NCBI RefSeq assembly: GCF_005116645.1
Contig: NZ_SWCM01000002.1
Coordinates: forward strand, 474,706 to 538,705
Direction: 5' to 3'
DNA from: Desulfopila sp. IMCC35006
GTDB taxonomy: Bacteria > Desulfobacterota > Desulfobulbia > Desulfobulbales > Desulfocapsaceae
DNA length: 64,000 nt
Below, piece by piece: positions 46,487 to 55,518 of the stretch (its first letter is position 1; every line of letters begins with the position of its first letter). The notes beneath the pieces are model-generated. The model was not told the origin of the DNA and searched no databases. It saw nothing but the letters and a program-made list of their open reading frames with translations. Position numbers and translations under genes: made by a program.

Positions 46487-47370
46487 GCTTCTGGTTCACG
46501 GTGATCCGTCAGGTCGGTCGAAATTTGCGTATGACGTGGGGCTCGCAGATAATGACCCTGTTGACCGTCAGTCTATCGGTTCTGATTTTTGCTTTTTTTT
46601 ACCTCATTTACACCAACATGCTCCACTTCGGCGATAAGCTCGGCAACGATCTCAGTCTCATTGTCTACCTGGAGGAGGAACCGGTTCCGGAAATGCAGCA
46701 GCAACTGATCTCCAAAATCAAAGCGTTTGATGATGTCGAAGAGATCCGCTTTATTTCCCGCGCCCAGGCCTACCAACGATTTGCCAGCCAGCTGGGGAAA
46801 AATCAGGATGTCCTCAATGATATCCCCAAAGATTTTCTGCCTCCGTCAATCGAGGTAGTCCCGATGAAAAACCTGAGAAGCCTCAATCAGGTCAAGCTGT
46901 TCTCGGCCTATCTCGCCCGTCTTCCAGGCACCACCAAAGTACAGTACGGTCAGGACTGGGTCGAAAGATTTTATTACTTCACGAAACTCTTATCAATAAT
47001 TGTTCTGCTCAGCGGGACGCTGCTCATCCTGACGACTATTTTCATGGTAGCGTACACCATACGTCTCACCATCCTCGGCAGGCAGGCTGAACTTGAATTG
47101 TTAAAACTGGTAGGAGCCACCAATAATTACATACGCACGCCATTCTTACTGGAGGGGCTGTTCCAGGGCATCCTTGGATCATCGCTCGGCATCGCCTCAC
47201 TGTTCGTGCTTTTTCAATGGATTAAGCTGCACTTTTCCGGCCCTGGATTTCTGAATCTCTTTGAATTTTCTTTTTTTTCTCCGATGGTCGGGCTCACAAT
47301 TATCGGTGTTTCCATACTGCTCTGCACGCTGGGAAGCTATTCGACCATGCAGAAATTTTTACGCATTTGA
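46483..47370 (+). CDS. ftsX: Cell-division membrane protein FtsX
   Basis: A 295-residue four-helix membrane protein with an extracytoplasmic loop between helices 1 and 2 (about residues 50-165, including EEEPVPEMQQQLISKI and IPKDFLPPSIEVV). The first helix is IMTLLTVSLSVLIFAFFYLI, and helices 2-4 include LLSIIVLLSGTLLILTTIF and the conserved RQAELELLKLVGATNNYIRTPFLLEG coupling region. It transmits FtsE ATP hydrolysis to a periplasmic hydrolase activator, here the EnvC-like product encoded 31 bp later. Confidence 0.96.
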   Translation: MSFWFTVIRQVGRNLRMTWGSQIMTLLTVSLSVLIFAFFYLIYTNMLHFGDKLGNDLSLIVYLEEEPVPEMQQQLISKIKAFDDVEEIRFISRAQAYQRFASQLGKNQDVLNDIPKDFLPPSIEVVPMKNLRSLNQVKLFSAYLARLPGTTKVQYGQDWVERFYYFTKLLSIIVLLSGTLLILTTIFMVAYTIRLTILGRQAELELLKLVGATNNYIRTPFLLEGLFQGILGSSLGIASLFVLFQWIKLHFSGPGFLNLFEFSFFSPMVGLTIIGVSILLCTLGSYSTMQKFLRI

Positions 47371-47401
47371 TCCCTTGTCTTCCATCAATAAAATACGGGT
47401 T

Positions 47402-48652
47402 ATGAGAATTGGCCGGATCCATGCACCAGCGGGTATGCGCAATATCATTTATGGGGTAAGACGACGATCGTCATCTGTTGCGGCCATTATGATCTGCGCC
47501 ATCACTCTGGTTGGACTTTTCGCAACACCGTTGTTTGCCCTCGATAAAGCGGCAGGCACGAAAAATCTCTCTGTTTATCGACAGTCTATCAACCGGCTTC
47601 AGGAAGGCATCCTCCAGCAGGAAAACAAGCAGGCTGAGACCCAGACGGTAGAACGTAATATACTGGCCGAACTTGAAGTCCTCGACAGAAAACTGGTAGG
47701 CCAGCAGGAGAAAATCGACACCCTAGAAAAACGAATGCATGACCAGCAGGAGATGATCGACCAGAAGGAAAATGCCCTTCGCAAGATCCGCGCGAAAAAA
47801 AAACTTGTCGAATTTCACCTGCAAAAACGAATAACCGCCTATTACACCATGGGCAATATTGGCCTGTTTAATGTGACTTTTTCCACCAAAACGCTGCCGG
47901 AACTGCTCACCTTTCATGACGCCTTCGACACTCTGATCAAATACGATCAGGAAGTGATCAAGTCCTACCGGGAGACCATCGACCAGCTTGTCCGGGCGAC
48001 CACCGCGCTCGATCTTGAAAAATCGGTATTGCAAGATTTCATTGAACAAAATGAGCAGGAAAAAGTAGCGCTGCTGCAGACCACCACCGAGAAGAAGACC
48101 CTGCTGACCCAAGTCAAGACCCAGGAACAGCTTCACGAACAGGCGATCACTGAAATGCAGCAGGCGTCCGACGACCTGGCCAAATCCATAGCCATCTTGA
48201 AAAAGAAAAAAACGGTGGCACAGCAGAATTTTCTCACCCAAAAGGGTAAGCTCCCACCTCCGGTCAATGGCGCGGTCATCACCCTGTACCATCAGGAAAA
48301 AACCAATACCCTTGGCATATCCAGCAGCTCAGAAGGTATTGCATTCAAGGCACCCGATGGCACCAGAATCATTGCCGTGAGTGACGGCGAGGTGTCTTTC
48401 TCAGGATATTTGCGAGGATTTGGCAATACAGTTATCATTCATCATGGTTTTGAATATTATACAGTTACGTCGAGAATCGAAAAGATTTCGGTTAAGAAGG
48501 GACAAAAAGTCAAACAGGGACAGAGCATCGGCGTCACGGGAGACACCGCGACTCTTTTTGATGAAGGGCTTTATTTTGAAATTCGTCATGGCAGTGAATC
48601 CCAGGATCCTTTACTATGGCTCAACCCTGACAAGCTGTCAATACTACACTAA
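47402..48652 (+). CDS. envC: EnvC-like murein hydrolase activator (coiled coil plus degenerate LytM)
   Basis: A 416-residue exported protein from the ATG at 47402 (alternative ATG at 47435). A long N-region with hydrophobic segment AAIMICAITLVGLFATPLFA leads into two coiled-coil stretches (about 60-150 and 190-290), then an M23/LytM domain (about 315-410: GIAFKAPDGTRIIAVSDGEVSFSG, FGNTVIIHHGFEYYTVTS, EGLYFEIRHG). The zinc ligands of active M23 enzymes are missing in the first motif: the H-x-G-x-D position reads SSEGIAF. It should therefore activate amidases rather than cut peptidoglycan, as E. coli EnvC does. The position after ftsEX supports this. Confidence 0.9.
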   Translation: MRIGRIHAPAGMRNIIYGVRRRSSSVAAIMICAITLVGLFATPLFALDKAAGTKNLSVYRQSINRLQEGILQQENKQAETQTVERNILAELEVLDRKLVGQQEKIDTLEKRMHDQQEMIDQKENALRKIRAKKKLVEFHLQKRITAYYTMGNIGLFNVTFSTKTLPELLTFHDAFDTLIKYDQEVIKSYRETIDQLVRATTALDLEKSVLQDFIEQNEQEKVALLQTTTEKKTLLTQVKTQEQLHEQAITEMQQASDDLAKSIAILKKKKTVAQQNFLTQKGKLPPPVNGAVITLYHQEKTNTLGISSSSEGIAFKAPDGTRIIAVSDGEVSFSGYLRGFGNTVIIHHGFEYYTVTSRIEKISVKKGQKVKQGQSIGVTGDTATLFDEGLYFEIRHGSESQDPLLWLNPDKLSILH

Positions 48653-48721
48653 TGCCCGCCCGACCAGTTAGGTGCGGAAGGTTTTGTTCACTACAAATAT
48701 ATTTCAGGACCGAGGTCACAT

Positions 48722-50041
48722 ATGTCTTTTTCCAACTGTATGTCACGCCGTTCAGCTTATTCCCTGGCTATCCTCCTTTTTTTCCTCTGCACTCCAGTGC
48801 TTGCAGAAAATGCTGATGATGCAAAAACAGCGACCTACAAACAACTGGAAATTTTTTCGAATGTGCTGAGCATCCTCCAGGAAAATTATGTTGAAGAAAT
48901 CGATACCAAAGAAGTTATAAACGGTGCAATCCGGGGCCTGTTATTCTCCCTTGACCCGCATTCATCCTACATGCCCCCGGATAGTTTCAAAGACCTCCAG
49001 GAAGAAACACGGGGATCTTTTTCCGGTATCGGTATCGAGGTGACCATAAAAAACGATCTTTTAACCGTGGTCAGTCCGATAGCAGACACGCCTGCGGATC
49101 TGGCTGGCTTGAAGGCAAACGATACGATCATCGAGATAGACGGGGTGAATACCAAAAACATGGGTCCGGATGAGGCGATCAAAAAACTGCGTGGCCCGGC
49201 AGGATCGAGTGTCACGCTGTCCATTCACCGGGAAGGCTGGGATAAGCTCAAGGTCATCACACTGAAACGAGAAATTATTCCCATCCAGTCGGTTAAAGCG
49301 GAGTTTCTCTCGCCGGGCTTTGTCTACACCAGAATTACCAACTTTCAGAGCCATACCACCGCCGATTTCAAGGAAAAGTTACAGGTATTGCAAAAGAAAC
49401 ACCAGATAGATGGGCTCATCCTCGACCTGCGTAATAATCCGGGCGGTTTGCTCAATCAAGCCATCAGTATCGCCGATATTTTCCTGAACAAGGGGACAAT
49501 CGTCTATACCAAAGGACGACGGGAGGACCAGAATAACATCTATACAGCCCACGACAATGGCGAAAAAAGGATGTACCCGCTGGTTCTGCTGGTAAATGAA
49601 GGCTCGGCCAGCGCCTCGGAGATTGTTGCCGGTGCCATACAAGCGCACAAGAGAGGCATAATCGTTGGCACCAGGACATTTGGCAAAGGATCAGTGCAGA
49701 CCATTATTCCTCTGCCCGACGGTGCCGGGATGAGAATAACCACGGCAAAATACTACACCCCCGACAATCGCTCAATCCAGGCACTGGGAATCACTCCGGA
49801 CGTTGAAATTCCCTTTATTGCCTGCGGGCCCTCGGCAGACTCTGCGGAATCAACGAAACTCTTAAAAGAAGAGGATCTCGCCCACCACCTGCCGGGTGCA
49901 CCGGCAGCGAGGGGAGTCGACCAGGAGAAAACAGCTCGGCAGCTGGAAGCGCGCCTGCAGACAGACAACCAGCTGCGCACTGCCTATAATATCATTAAGA
50001 GTCTCACACTGTATTATGACTTTAACAAAACCGTGAAATAA
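48722..50041 (+). CDS. ctpA: C-terminal processing protease CtpA (S41)
   Basis: A 439-residue exported serine protease. A signal peptide (SLAILLFFLCTPVLAE) is followed by an N-terminal helical region, a PDZ domain (about 95-180: SFSGIGIEVTIKNDLLTVVSPIADTPADLAGL) and the S41 core with LDLRNNPGGLL. The nucleophile is Ser in NEGSASASEIVAGA and the base is Lys in GTRTFGKGSVQ. It likely degrades periplasmic proteins such as cell-wall hydrolases; co-transcription with ftsEX-envC suits that. The ATG follows GAGGT. It is convergent with era. Confidence 0.95.
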   Translation: MSFSNCMSRRSAYSLAILLFFLCTPVLAENADDAKTATYKQLEIFSNVLSILQENYVEEIDTKEVINGAIRGLLFSLDPHSSYMPPDSFKDLQEETRGSFSGIGIEVTIKNDLLTVVSPIADTPADLAGLKANDTIIEIDGVNTKNMGPDEAIKKLRGPAGSSVTLSIHREGWDKLKVITLKREIIPIQSVKAEFLSPGFVYTRITNFQSHTTADFKEKLQVLQKKHQIDGLILDLRNNPGGLLNQAISIADIFLNKGTIVYTKGRREDQNNIYTAHDNGEKRMYPLVLLVNEGSASASEIVAGAIQAHKRGIIVGTRTFGKGSVQTIIPLPDGAGMRITTAKYYTPDNRSIQALGITPDVEIPFIACGPSADSAESTKLLKEEDLAHHLPGAPAARGVDQEKTARQLEARLQTDNQLRTAYNIIKSLTLYYDFNKTVK

Positions 50042-50075
50042 CACGACCAGGAGAAGGAGAAGAATACAGCCGGCG

Positions 50076-50993
50076 CTACTGGTAACCGAGTTCTTTCAGG
50101 AACCGTTCATCCTGCGACCAGTTCTTTTTCACCTTAACCCACAGTTTCAAAAGGACGCGCTGACCGATCAGGGCTTCAATGTCCTTTCGGGCCGCTATGC
50201 CGATGCTTTTTAGTTTCTTGCCGCCCTTGCCGATAACAATCCCTTTCTGGGATTGTTTTTCGAGAATAATTGCCGCATGAATCGTTACCAGCTGCTTTTC
50301 TTCATCCTCCTTGAAGGACTCGATCATAACAGCCGTCGAATAGGGGATTTCCTGACCGGTCTGCAAAAAGACTTTTTCCCTGACTATCTCGGCACACAAA
50401 AAACGTTCCGAGGCATCGGTGGGAATATCTTCCGGGAAATATCTCGGTCCCATCGGCAATAGAGCGAGAATTTCCTTAAAAAGGCTGTCCAGCCCATCGC
50501 CACCCAGAGCCGAAACCGGAATCAACGCATGGAAAGGAAAGAGCCTGGCATAGGAGTCGATCAACGGAAGCACCTTCTTCCTGTCGATCAGGTCAATCTT
50601 ATTGAGCACCATGATCGCCGGCCCCTTGATCCGCTGCATGTACTCGGCTAGCTCCGCCGCCTTTTTCTCCTGCACCTTTTCCGGCAGGGGCAAAGACACA
50701 TCGACCAGAAACAGGACAAGATCAACTTCGGTAAGACTTTCCATGGCCACCCTGACCATCTCCATATTCAATGGATCCCGGGATTGGTGTAATCCCGGCG
50801 TATCAAGAAAAACCACCTGATATTCTGTATCATTGACTATCCCGACAATGCGATTGCGGGTCGTCTGAGGTTTCGCGGTGACAATTGATATCTTCTGCCC
50901 CAGATAATGGTTCATCAATGTCGACTTGCCGGCATTTGGAGGCCCGACAATTGCTACCATACCGGACTTCACCGGCTTGTCTAATAGATCCAT
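50076..50993 (-). CDS. era: Ribosome-assembly GTPase Era
   Basis: A 305-residue GTPase that binds the 3' end of 16S rRNA during 30S maturation. It has P-loop GPPNAGKSTL, switch KPQTTRNRIVGI, G3 DTPGLHQ, G4 NKID, and a C-terminal KH domain with GIVIGKGGKKLKSIG. The start at 50993 (MDLLDKPVKSGMVAIVG) is preferred over the longer frame from 51053, whose first 20 residues are hydrophobic and not family-like. The ribosome site is weak. Confidence 0.95.
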   Translation of the reverse strand: MDLLDKPVKSGMVAIVGPPNAGKSTLMNHYLGQKISIVTAKPQTTRNRIVGIVNDTEYQVVFLDTPGLHQSRDPLNMEMVRVAMESLTEVDLVLFLVDVSLPLPEKVQEKKAAELAEYMQRIKGPAIMVLNKIDLIDRKKVLPLIDSYARLFPFHALIPVSALGGDGLDSLFKEILALLPMGPRYFPEDIPTDASERFLCAEIVREKVFLQTGQEIPYSTAVMIESFKEDEEKQLVTIHAAIILEKQSQKGIVIGKGGKKLKSIGIAARKDIEALIGQRVLLKLWVKVKKNWSQDERFLKELGYQ

Positions 50994-51228
50994 AGTATAA
51001 TCAGAAATGTAATTTTGAATTGTTACAATAAAAAATGATGGCGACATGGCCATCTCTGCGGTTCACTTTGATTTTTTACAACGACATCAATAATAAGTGT
51101 AGGCAAAATAGCATACCACACTATACTGTGACACCTTAGTCCGTAATCGATAGACAAAAAGACTTAAATAAAATTATAATACGCTGCGAACAGATAGCTT
51201 ACACTATTATTGAACAATTAGTGATTAA

Positions 51229-53229
51229 ATGATTCCAACGGGAAAACTGATAGAATACCTTGATAACGGCAAGTTTATTTGTGCACTGGTAACCGAAAGC
51301 CAGCCCAAACGATTACGCCTCATCAATCAAAACGGACGGGAACTGAACCTGCCGCTGTCACGCGTCGTGCACAGCTCAAAAGATACCCATCCTACTGAAA
51401 TCAGCAGAGAACTGCTCACAAAACTTCTGCAGGATACAACCGAAAGACGAAGCTCACTCATGAGTCTCATCAATCTTGAGGAAATATGGGAACTGACCGC
51501 AGAAGACGGATCGAATTCCTTCAGCCCTGTTTTTCTGGTAGAACTGATTTTCGGTTCAGAAGCCACAGACGATACGGTCTCCGCCTTTCTTCGCTGTATT
51601 TTCGCCGACAAGTTATTCTTTAAATACAAAGAAGGCCGGATCCATGTCAACAGCCCGGAAAAAGTCGAGCAATTGCAGCTGCAGCAACAAAAGGAAGCCA
51701 AGCGAGCCGAACTTATCCGTGAAGGTGCGGGAATTGTAACGCGAATCATGGAATCCAGCATCTCCTCAGAAGATTTTGGTCCCATCGAGTTCGAGATTTT
51801 AGGCATCATCCGTGATTTCTATCTTTTCGGCACGGATGCCGCGGATTCCGACATAGCCAGAAAAATCCTGCAGTCAGCAGGGCTGCACAAGGCTCATGAC
51901 CCCTTTTATTTACTGGTCAAAGCCGGACTGTGGAATGCCAACGAAAACATCCCGCTGCTGCGTCACGAACTGCCCGTCAATTTTTCTCTTGCCGCCAGGC
52001 AACAGGCCGAGCTTATTTTACAGCGTGGCCAGAATGAACTTTTCGACGACGCCGGAAGAAGCGATTTGACCCATCTTTCACCCATCACCATCGATGGACC
52101 AACCACACTTGATTTCGACGACGCCTTGACTGTTGAGGAGTTCGAGGGCAACTACCTGGTCGGTATCCACATCTCCGATGTAGCCCATTATGTCCGCCCT
52201 GGAGATCATCTCTTTGCCGAAGCAATGCGACGGGGTACATCCATCTATTTCCCCGAAGGACAGGTGCCGATGCTCCCCCGCCACCTCTCCCAGGGCATCT
52301 GCAGTCTCATCCAGGATGAAACCAGGGCGGCCTTAAGCTTTATGATCCTGCTCTCAGCTGAGGCTGAAGTATTGCGGGTCCGGGTCACTCCTTCCATCAT
52401 CCGGGTAAAACGACGACTCACCTACGACGAAGTTGACCGGATGCTGACGACCGACCGGGAGATACAGCTTCTGGATATGCTTCGCAAAAAACTGCGAACC
52501 AGACGACTGGCAGCCGGAGCACTCCTGCTTCCTTTTCCGGATGTGAATATCTTTATCGATCATCACGGCAAGGTTCACGTCAGTCTGGCGAAAAGCGACA
52601 CCCCGGCCAGGACCATCGTGTCGGAGATGATGATTCTCGCCAACAGTGAGGCGGCAAAATATGTCGCCGACCGGATGGTACCGGGGATCTTCCGATCTCA
52701 GGCCCCGCTGCAGAAAAGGATCGTCCATGGCGAAGATGACAATCTTTTTCAGAACACCCTGCAGCGTAAAAATATGTCGAGGGGGGAACTGTCAACTGTC
52801 GCCAAAGCCCACAGCGGCCTTGGCGTATCCCACTATACCACCGTCACCTCACCTATCAGGCGATTGCTAGATCTGGTCATGCAGCATCAGTTGAGCAGCA
52901 TCGTCAGACGACAGGAGCCCTGTTTTACTGAGGAGATGTGCAAAGATTTTACGTCAGTCCTCAGCCGCACATTAACCACTGCCAACAATGTCCGTCATCA
53001 GCGCCAGAGGTACTGGCTGCTTAAATACCTGGCTGATCGGCAGGGACAATATATTGATGCGCTGGTCATTCAGGTCGGCCCCAAACGAATCAATCTGTTG
53101 CTTCTGGATATTCTCATGGATTTTGATCTTCCCGCACCGGGCTCAAAAGAAATCAAGCCTGATACGATCGTCAAGGTACGGATTGTTAAATCAGAGCCAC
53201 TCGATAACATAGTGCGCTTCGACTGGTAG
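51229..53229 (+). CDS. RNase II-family (RNB) 3'-5' exoribonuclease
   Basis: A 666-residue protein. The central RNB domain (about 280-600) carries the catalytic aspartates in TIDGPTTLDFDDAL, followed by VGIHISDVAHYV, FPEGQVPMLPRHLS and SPIRRLLDLVMQHQL. The N-terminal 270 residues are an atypical helical region, different from the paired cold-shock domains of E. coli RNase R/II. After RNB only about 65 residues remain, ending with KPDTIVKVRIVKSEPLDNIVRFDW, a shortened S1-like end. It resembles the RNB proteins of deltaproteobacteria and cyanobacteria. It probably degrades mRNA; I avoid rnb or rnr because neither architecture matches. Confidence 0.88.
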   Translation: MIPTGKLIEYLDNGKFICALVTESQPKRLRLINQNGRELNLPLSRVVHSSKDTHPTEISRELLTKLLQDTTERRSSLMSLINLEEIWELTAEDGSNSFSPVFLVELIFGSEATDDTVSAFLRCIFADKLFFKYKEGRIHVNSPEKVEQLQLQQQKEAKRAELIREGAGIVTRIMESSISSEDFGPIEFEILGIIRDFYLFGTDAADSDIARKILQSAGLHKAHDPFYLLVKAGLWNANENIPLLRHELPVNFSLAARQQAELILQRGQNELFDDAGRSDLTHLSPITIDGPTTLDFDDALTVEEFEGNYLVGIHISDVAHYVRPGDHLFAEAMRRGTSIYFPEGQVPMLPRHLSQGICSLIQDETRAALSFMILLSAEAEVLRVRVTPSIIRVKRRLTYDEVDRMLTTDREIQLLDMLRKKLRTRRLAAGALLLPFPDVNIFIDHHGKVHVSLAKSDTPARTIVSEMMILANSEAAKYVADRMVPGIFRSQAPLQKRIVHGEDDNLFQNTLQRKNMSRGELSTVAKAHSGLGVSHYTTVTSPIRRLLDLVMQHQLSSIVRRQEPCFTEEMCKDFTSVLSRTLTTANNVRHQRQRYWLLKYLADRQGQYIDALVIQVGPKRINLLLLDILMDFDLPAPGSKEIKPDTIVKVRIVKSEPLDNIVRFDW

Positions 53230-53335
53230 AGAGTGGTTCTCTGTACCGGTGATATGTTTCTCAGCAAAAATGGCTGCCCTGAAAAATACTGCCAGTCATG
53301 AGCAGCTGCCAGTCGTCTGGGTCCGATGCAGGCAA

Positions 53336-53542
53336 CTATTTATTCTGGTCATCTTTTTTCTTTTCAGTTTTGATTTTGATTTGATTGCCCTTGGCAAATC
53401 CTTTGTTTTGTTCACTGCACTCAATCACCATCTGCGTTCCATCGACCCGGACAACTGTGCATTTTCCGGTCGCAGCCAGTACCCTCTCCGCTCCGAATCC
53501 AATGGCTGTCAAGATGCAGAATATCATCACCACATTTTTCAT
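53336..53542 (-). CDS. Small exported protein, unknown
   Basis: A 68-residue protein; the ATG at 53542 follows AAGGTGG at 5 nt. A signal peptide (VVMIFCILTAIGFGAERVLAA) would release a mature peptide of about 45 residues with two cysteines (KCTVVRVDGTQMVIECSEQ) and a very basic tail (KIKIKTEKKKDDQNK). The pattern suggests a single OB- or SH3-like beta motif with a disulfide. The family is unknown. It is convergent with the RNase gene. Confidence 0.62.
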   Translation of the reverse strand: MKNVVMIFCILTAIGFGAERVLAATGKCTVVRVDGTQMVIECSEQNKGFAKGNQIKIKTEKKKDDQNK

Positions 53543-53882
53543 ATGAACCACCTTCTCTTCTGTTAAACTGTTTAGTACCTTATGACTGAACGGCTGCTAT
53601 AAAAACAACAAACCCGAGCGTACGTATAGCATCGATAATCTGCATGTGCCACCAGGATACTCATCCCCCGTTCCTCACGTTCACCGGGGTCTGCTTATTT
53701 CCTCCAAAGATATAACATTTCAGATGAAAAACCTAGGCCGACATAGGGGGAAGTCGAGCGATGTCTACCATAACACCGGTAGCAAAGCGTACAGCCTTGA
53801 GAGTTTATTCTTTAACGGGCAACCGTAACTTGGTATAACCAATGCAGACAAAACAATCAAATCTGATAACTCCTGAGAACAC
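53543..53882. other. Intergenic region upstream of the HTH-TM regulator
   Basis: 340 bp between a divergently transcribed small exported protein gene and the HTH-TM gene. It contains G/C-rich patches such as CCTAGGCC and a GCAAAGC segment, but no fold matching a known riboswitch could be drawn. No gene seen. Confidence 0.35.
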
Positions 53883-54830
53883 ATGACTGATAATCCCTTT
53901 GCCGGCCCCATGAGCATGGTTAAAATCGATGGGGCCAAAATAAAATTGCTGCGCGAGCAGCAGGGCCTTACCCAACTGTACCTGGCAACAGCGGTTGAGG
54001 TAACCACCGATACTATCTCAAGATGGGAAAATCGACGATATCCCAGCATCAAGAGAGACAATGGCCTTAAACTGGCCGAAGCACTCAATGTTCAACTTGA
54101 GGACATCCTTGAAGATATTCCTGCTGAAACGCCGGAAGAGAGCATGTCCCTCCAGCCGCCGCACGCAGACAATCTTCCGACAGCAGATCCTCCGTCCCCC
54201 CACCAGAGACCAACAAAAATGTGGCCCCTGCTGCTCCTTTCCGGCACCCTTTTGCTTATTGTCTCAGCCTTCATCTGGTATTTTTATCAATCCCAGACCG
54301 CCGGCGAGTTTACCACTGCACGAATCCTGCCCCCCCACTGTATTGCCGGCCAGCCCTTCCCGGTGGTTATACAGGTCAGCGGGGCGGCGGACAGTCCTAC
54401 TGCCCTGATTATAAAAGAAACTCCGCCGGACAACAGCATCATAAAGGCAACCTCGCCGAAGGTTACAACCGGTGGTTTGAAAAATAAACAAATTAAATGG
54501 CTCAAAAAAATTCAAGGCAAAGCTTTCTTTGCCTACATGGTCGCCGTGTCCGGCAAAGAGCAGGAGACGGCAGAATTCAGCGGTACAGCCGCCATCAGCC
54601 ACGAATCGGAAGCCCCGATAACCGGTGCGACCGACATTGTTCTCAGTCACTTTCACTGGGCGGATACCAACAAAGACAATATCATCAGTGACGACGAGAT
54701 TCTGGCAGTTTACGAGCAATACGGTGAAATTACCGATATTGACCTCGATATCGATCTGATCGAAGAAATATGGCTGGGCTCAGCCTACCAATGGGATGCA
54801 GCGACCGCCAGCTATAAAATTATCGATTGA
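53883..54830 (+). CDS. Membrane-anchored XRE-type HTH protein with periplasmic EF-hand
   Basis: A 315-residue protein. Residues 12-75 are a Cro/C1-type HTH (KIKLLREQQGLTQLYLATAVEV, TISRWENRRYPSIKRDN). A Pro-rich linker leads to one transmembrane helix at about 114-134 (WPLLLLSGTLLLIVSAFIWYF). The outer part holds a beta-rich domain (about 145-240) and a canonical EF-hand loop DTNKDNIISDDE (Asp261-Glu272) flanked by helices. The topology recalls RodZ, but RodZ has no EF-hand. A calcium- or surface-responsive one-component regulator or scaffold is plausible. Alternative starts at Met10/Met12 would not affect the HTH. Confidence 0.8.
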   Translation: MTDNPFAGPMSMVKIDGAKIKLLREQQGLTQLYLATAVEVTTDTISRWENRRYPSIKRDNGLKLAEALNVQLEDILEDIPAETPEESMSLQPPHADNLPTADPPSPHQRPTKMWPLLLLSGTLLLIVSAFIWYFYQSQTAGEFTTARILPPHCIAGQPFPVVIQVSGAADSPTALIIKETPPDNSIIKATSPKVTTGGLKNKQIKWLKKIQGKAFFAYMVAVSGKEQETAEFSGTAAISHESEAPITGATDIVLSHFHWADTNKDNIISDDEILAVYEQYGEITDIDLDIDLIEEIWLGSAYQWDAATASYKIID

Positions 54831-54843
54831 AGCGATCATGGTC

Positions 54844-55260
54844 TTACATCTCCAGTAATGCCAGGTGCCCGGAGATAAACCACATCGTCACACACATAAA
54901 GACATTGCGAATCTGCCAGGAGAGTATCCCCTCGCAGAACGGAGCGGGCAGCGAGCCACCGAAAGAAAGTGAAAAATCCAGACTCATCCAGCCTATAGAC
55001 GATACAGACGCGCCCATGGCAAAGAGATAACGATCCTCTGCCGAAACATGCCAGAAAAACCTGCAAACCATTCCATCCTAAAAAAGCAATACCCAACCAG
55101 GCAGCGCCGGTCTGCAGAACAGGATTTCCGGCAATAATTGTCCCTCACCCGGCTGCACCGACCCAGATAAGCCTTACATCTCATACTGCAGATCGCTGCG
55201 AAGGCCAGTGGTACTGCTTTCCAATGCCCTGCGACTCTGCCTTGACAGACTTTACCGCAA
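54844..55260 (-). pseudogene. Possible decayed membrane-protein gene
   Basis: The minus strand carries hydrophobic protein-like sequence split over two frames. One frame (about 55260-55025) reads DVRLIWVGAAG, then GTIIAGNPVLQTGAAWLGIA and LGWNGLQVFLACFG, and is broken by two in-frame TGA codons. A second frame (55080-54844) reads AMGASVSSIGWMSLDFSLS and RNVFMCVTMWFISGHLALLE before TAA. Together they could be one multi-pass membrane protein with stops and a frameshift. No family was recognised and chance is possible. The rest of 54831-55518 holds no other gene. Confidence 0.28.
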
Positions 55261-55518
55261 ATTTTTACCTTCGACAAAGTCACGTGTTGGACGCATCGCC
55301 AAAGCTCCCTTCCTTTCCCCTGTTCCATGTCGCTCTCGCTATTTTGTTCTAAACCATCGGCAATCAGCAACCAGAAAGCTCGACCTTAAATCGGGCCGAC
55401 GTCGGGTGCCCCGGAACCCAATATCTCCTGATGTCCGCTATCAAAAGGGGGCGATTGCGCATACAAATAGACAAACGGGCAGGCAATGGCCCACAACTCA
55501 AGTAAAAGGAGAATTATT

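Noticed and set aside
53543..53882. Possible c-di-GMP (GEMM) riboswitch because of GCAAAGC and GGTAGC-like pieces
   Set aside because: The order and spacing of the conserved GEMM elements could not be matched, and no P1 stem could be drawn.
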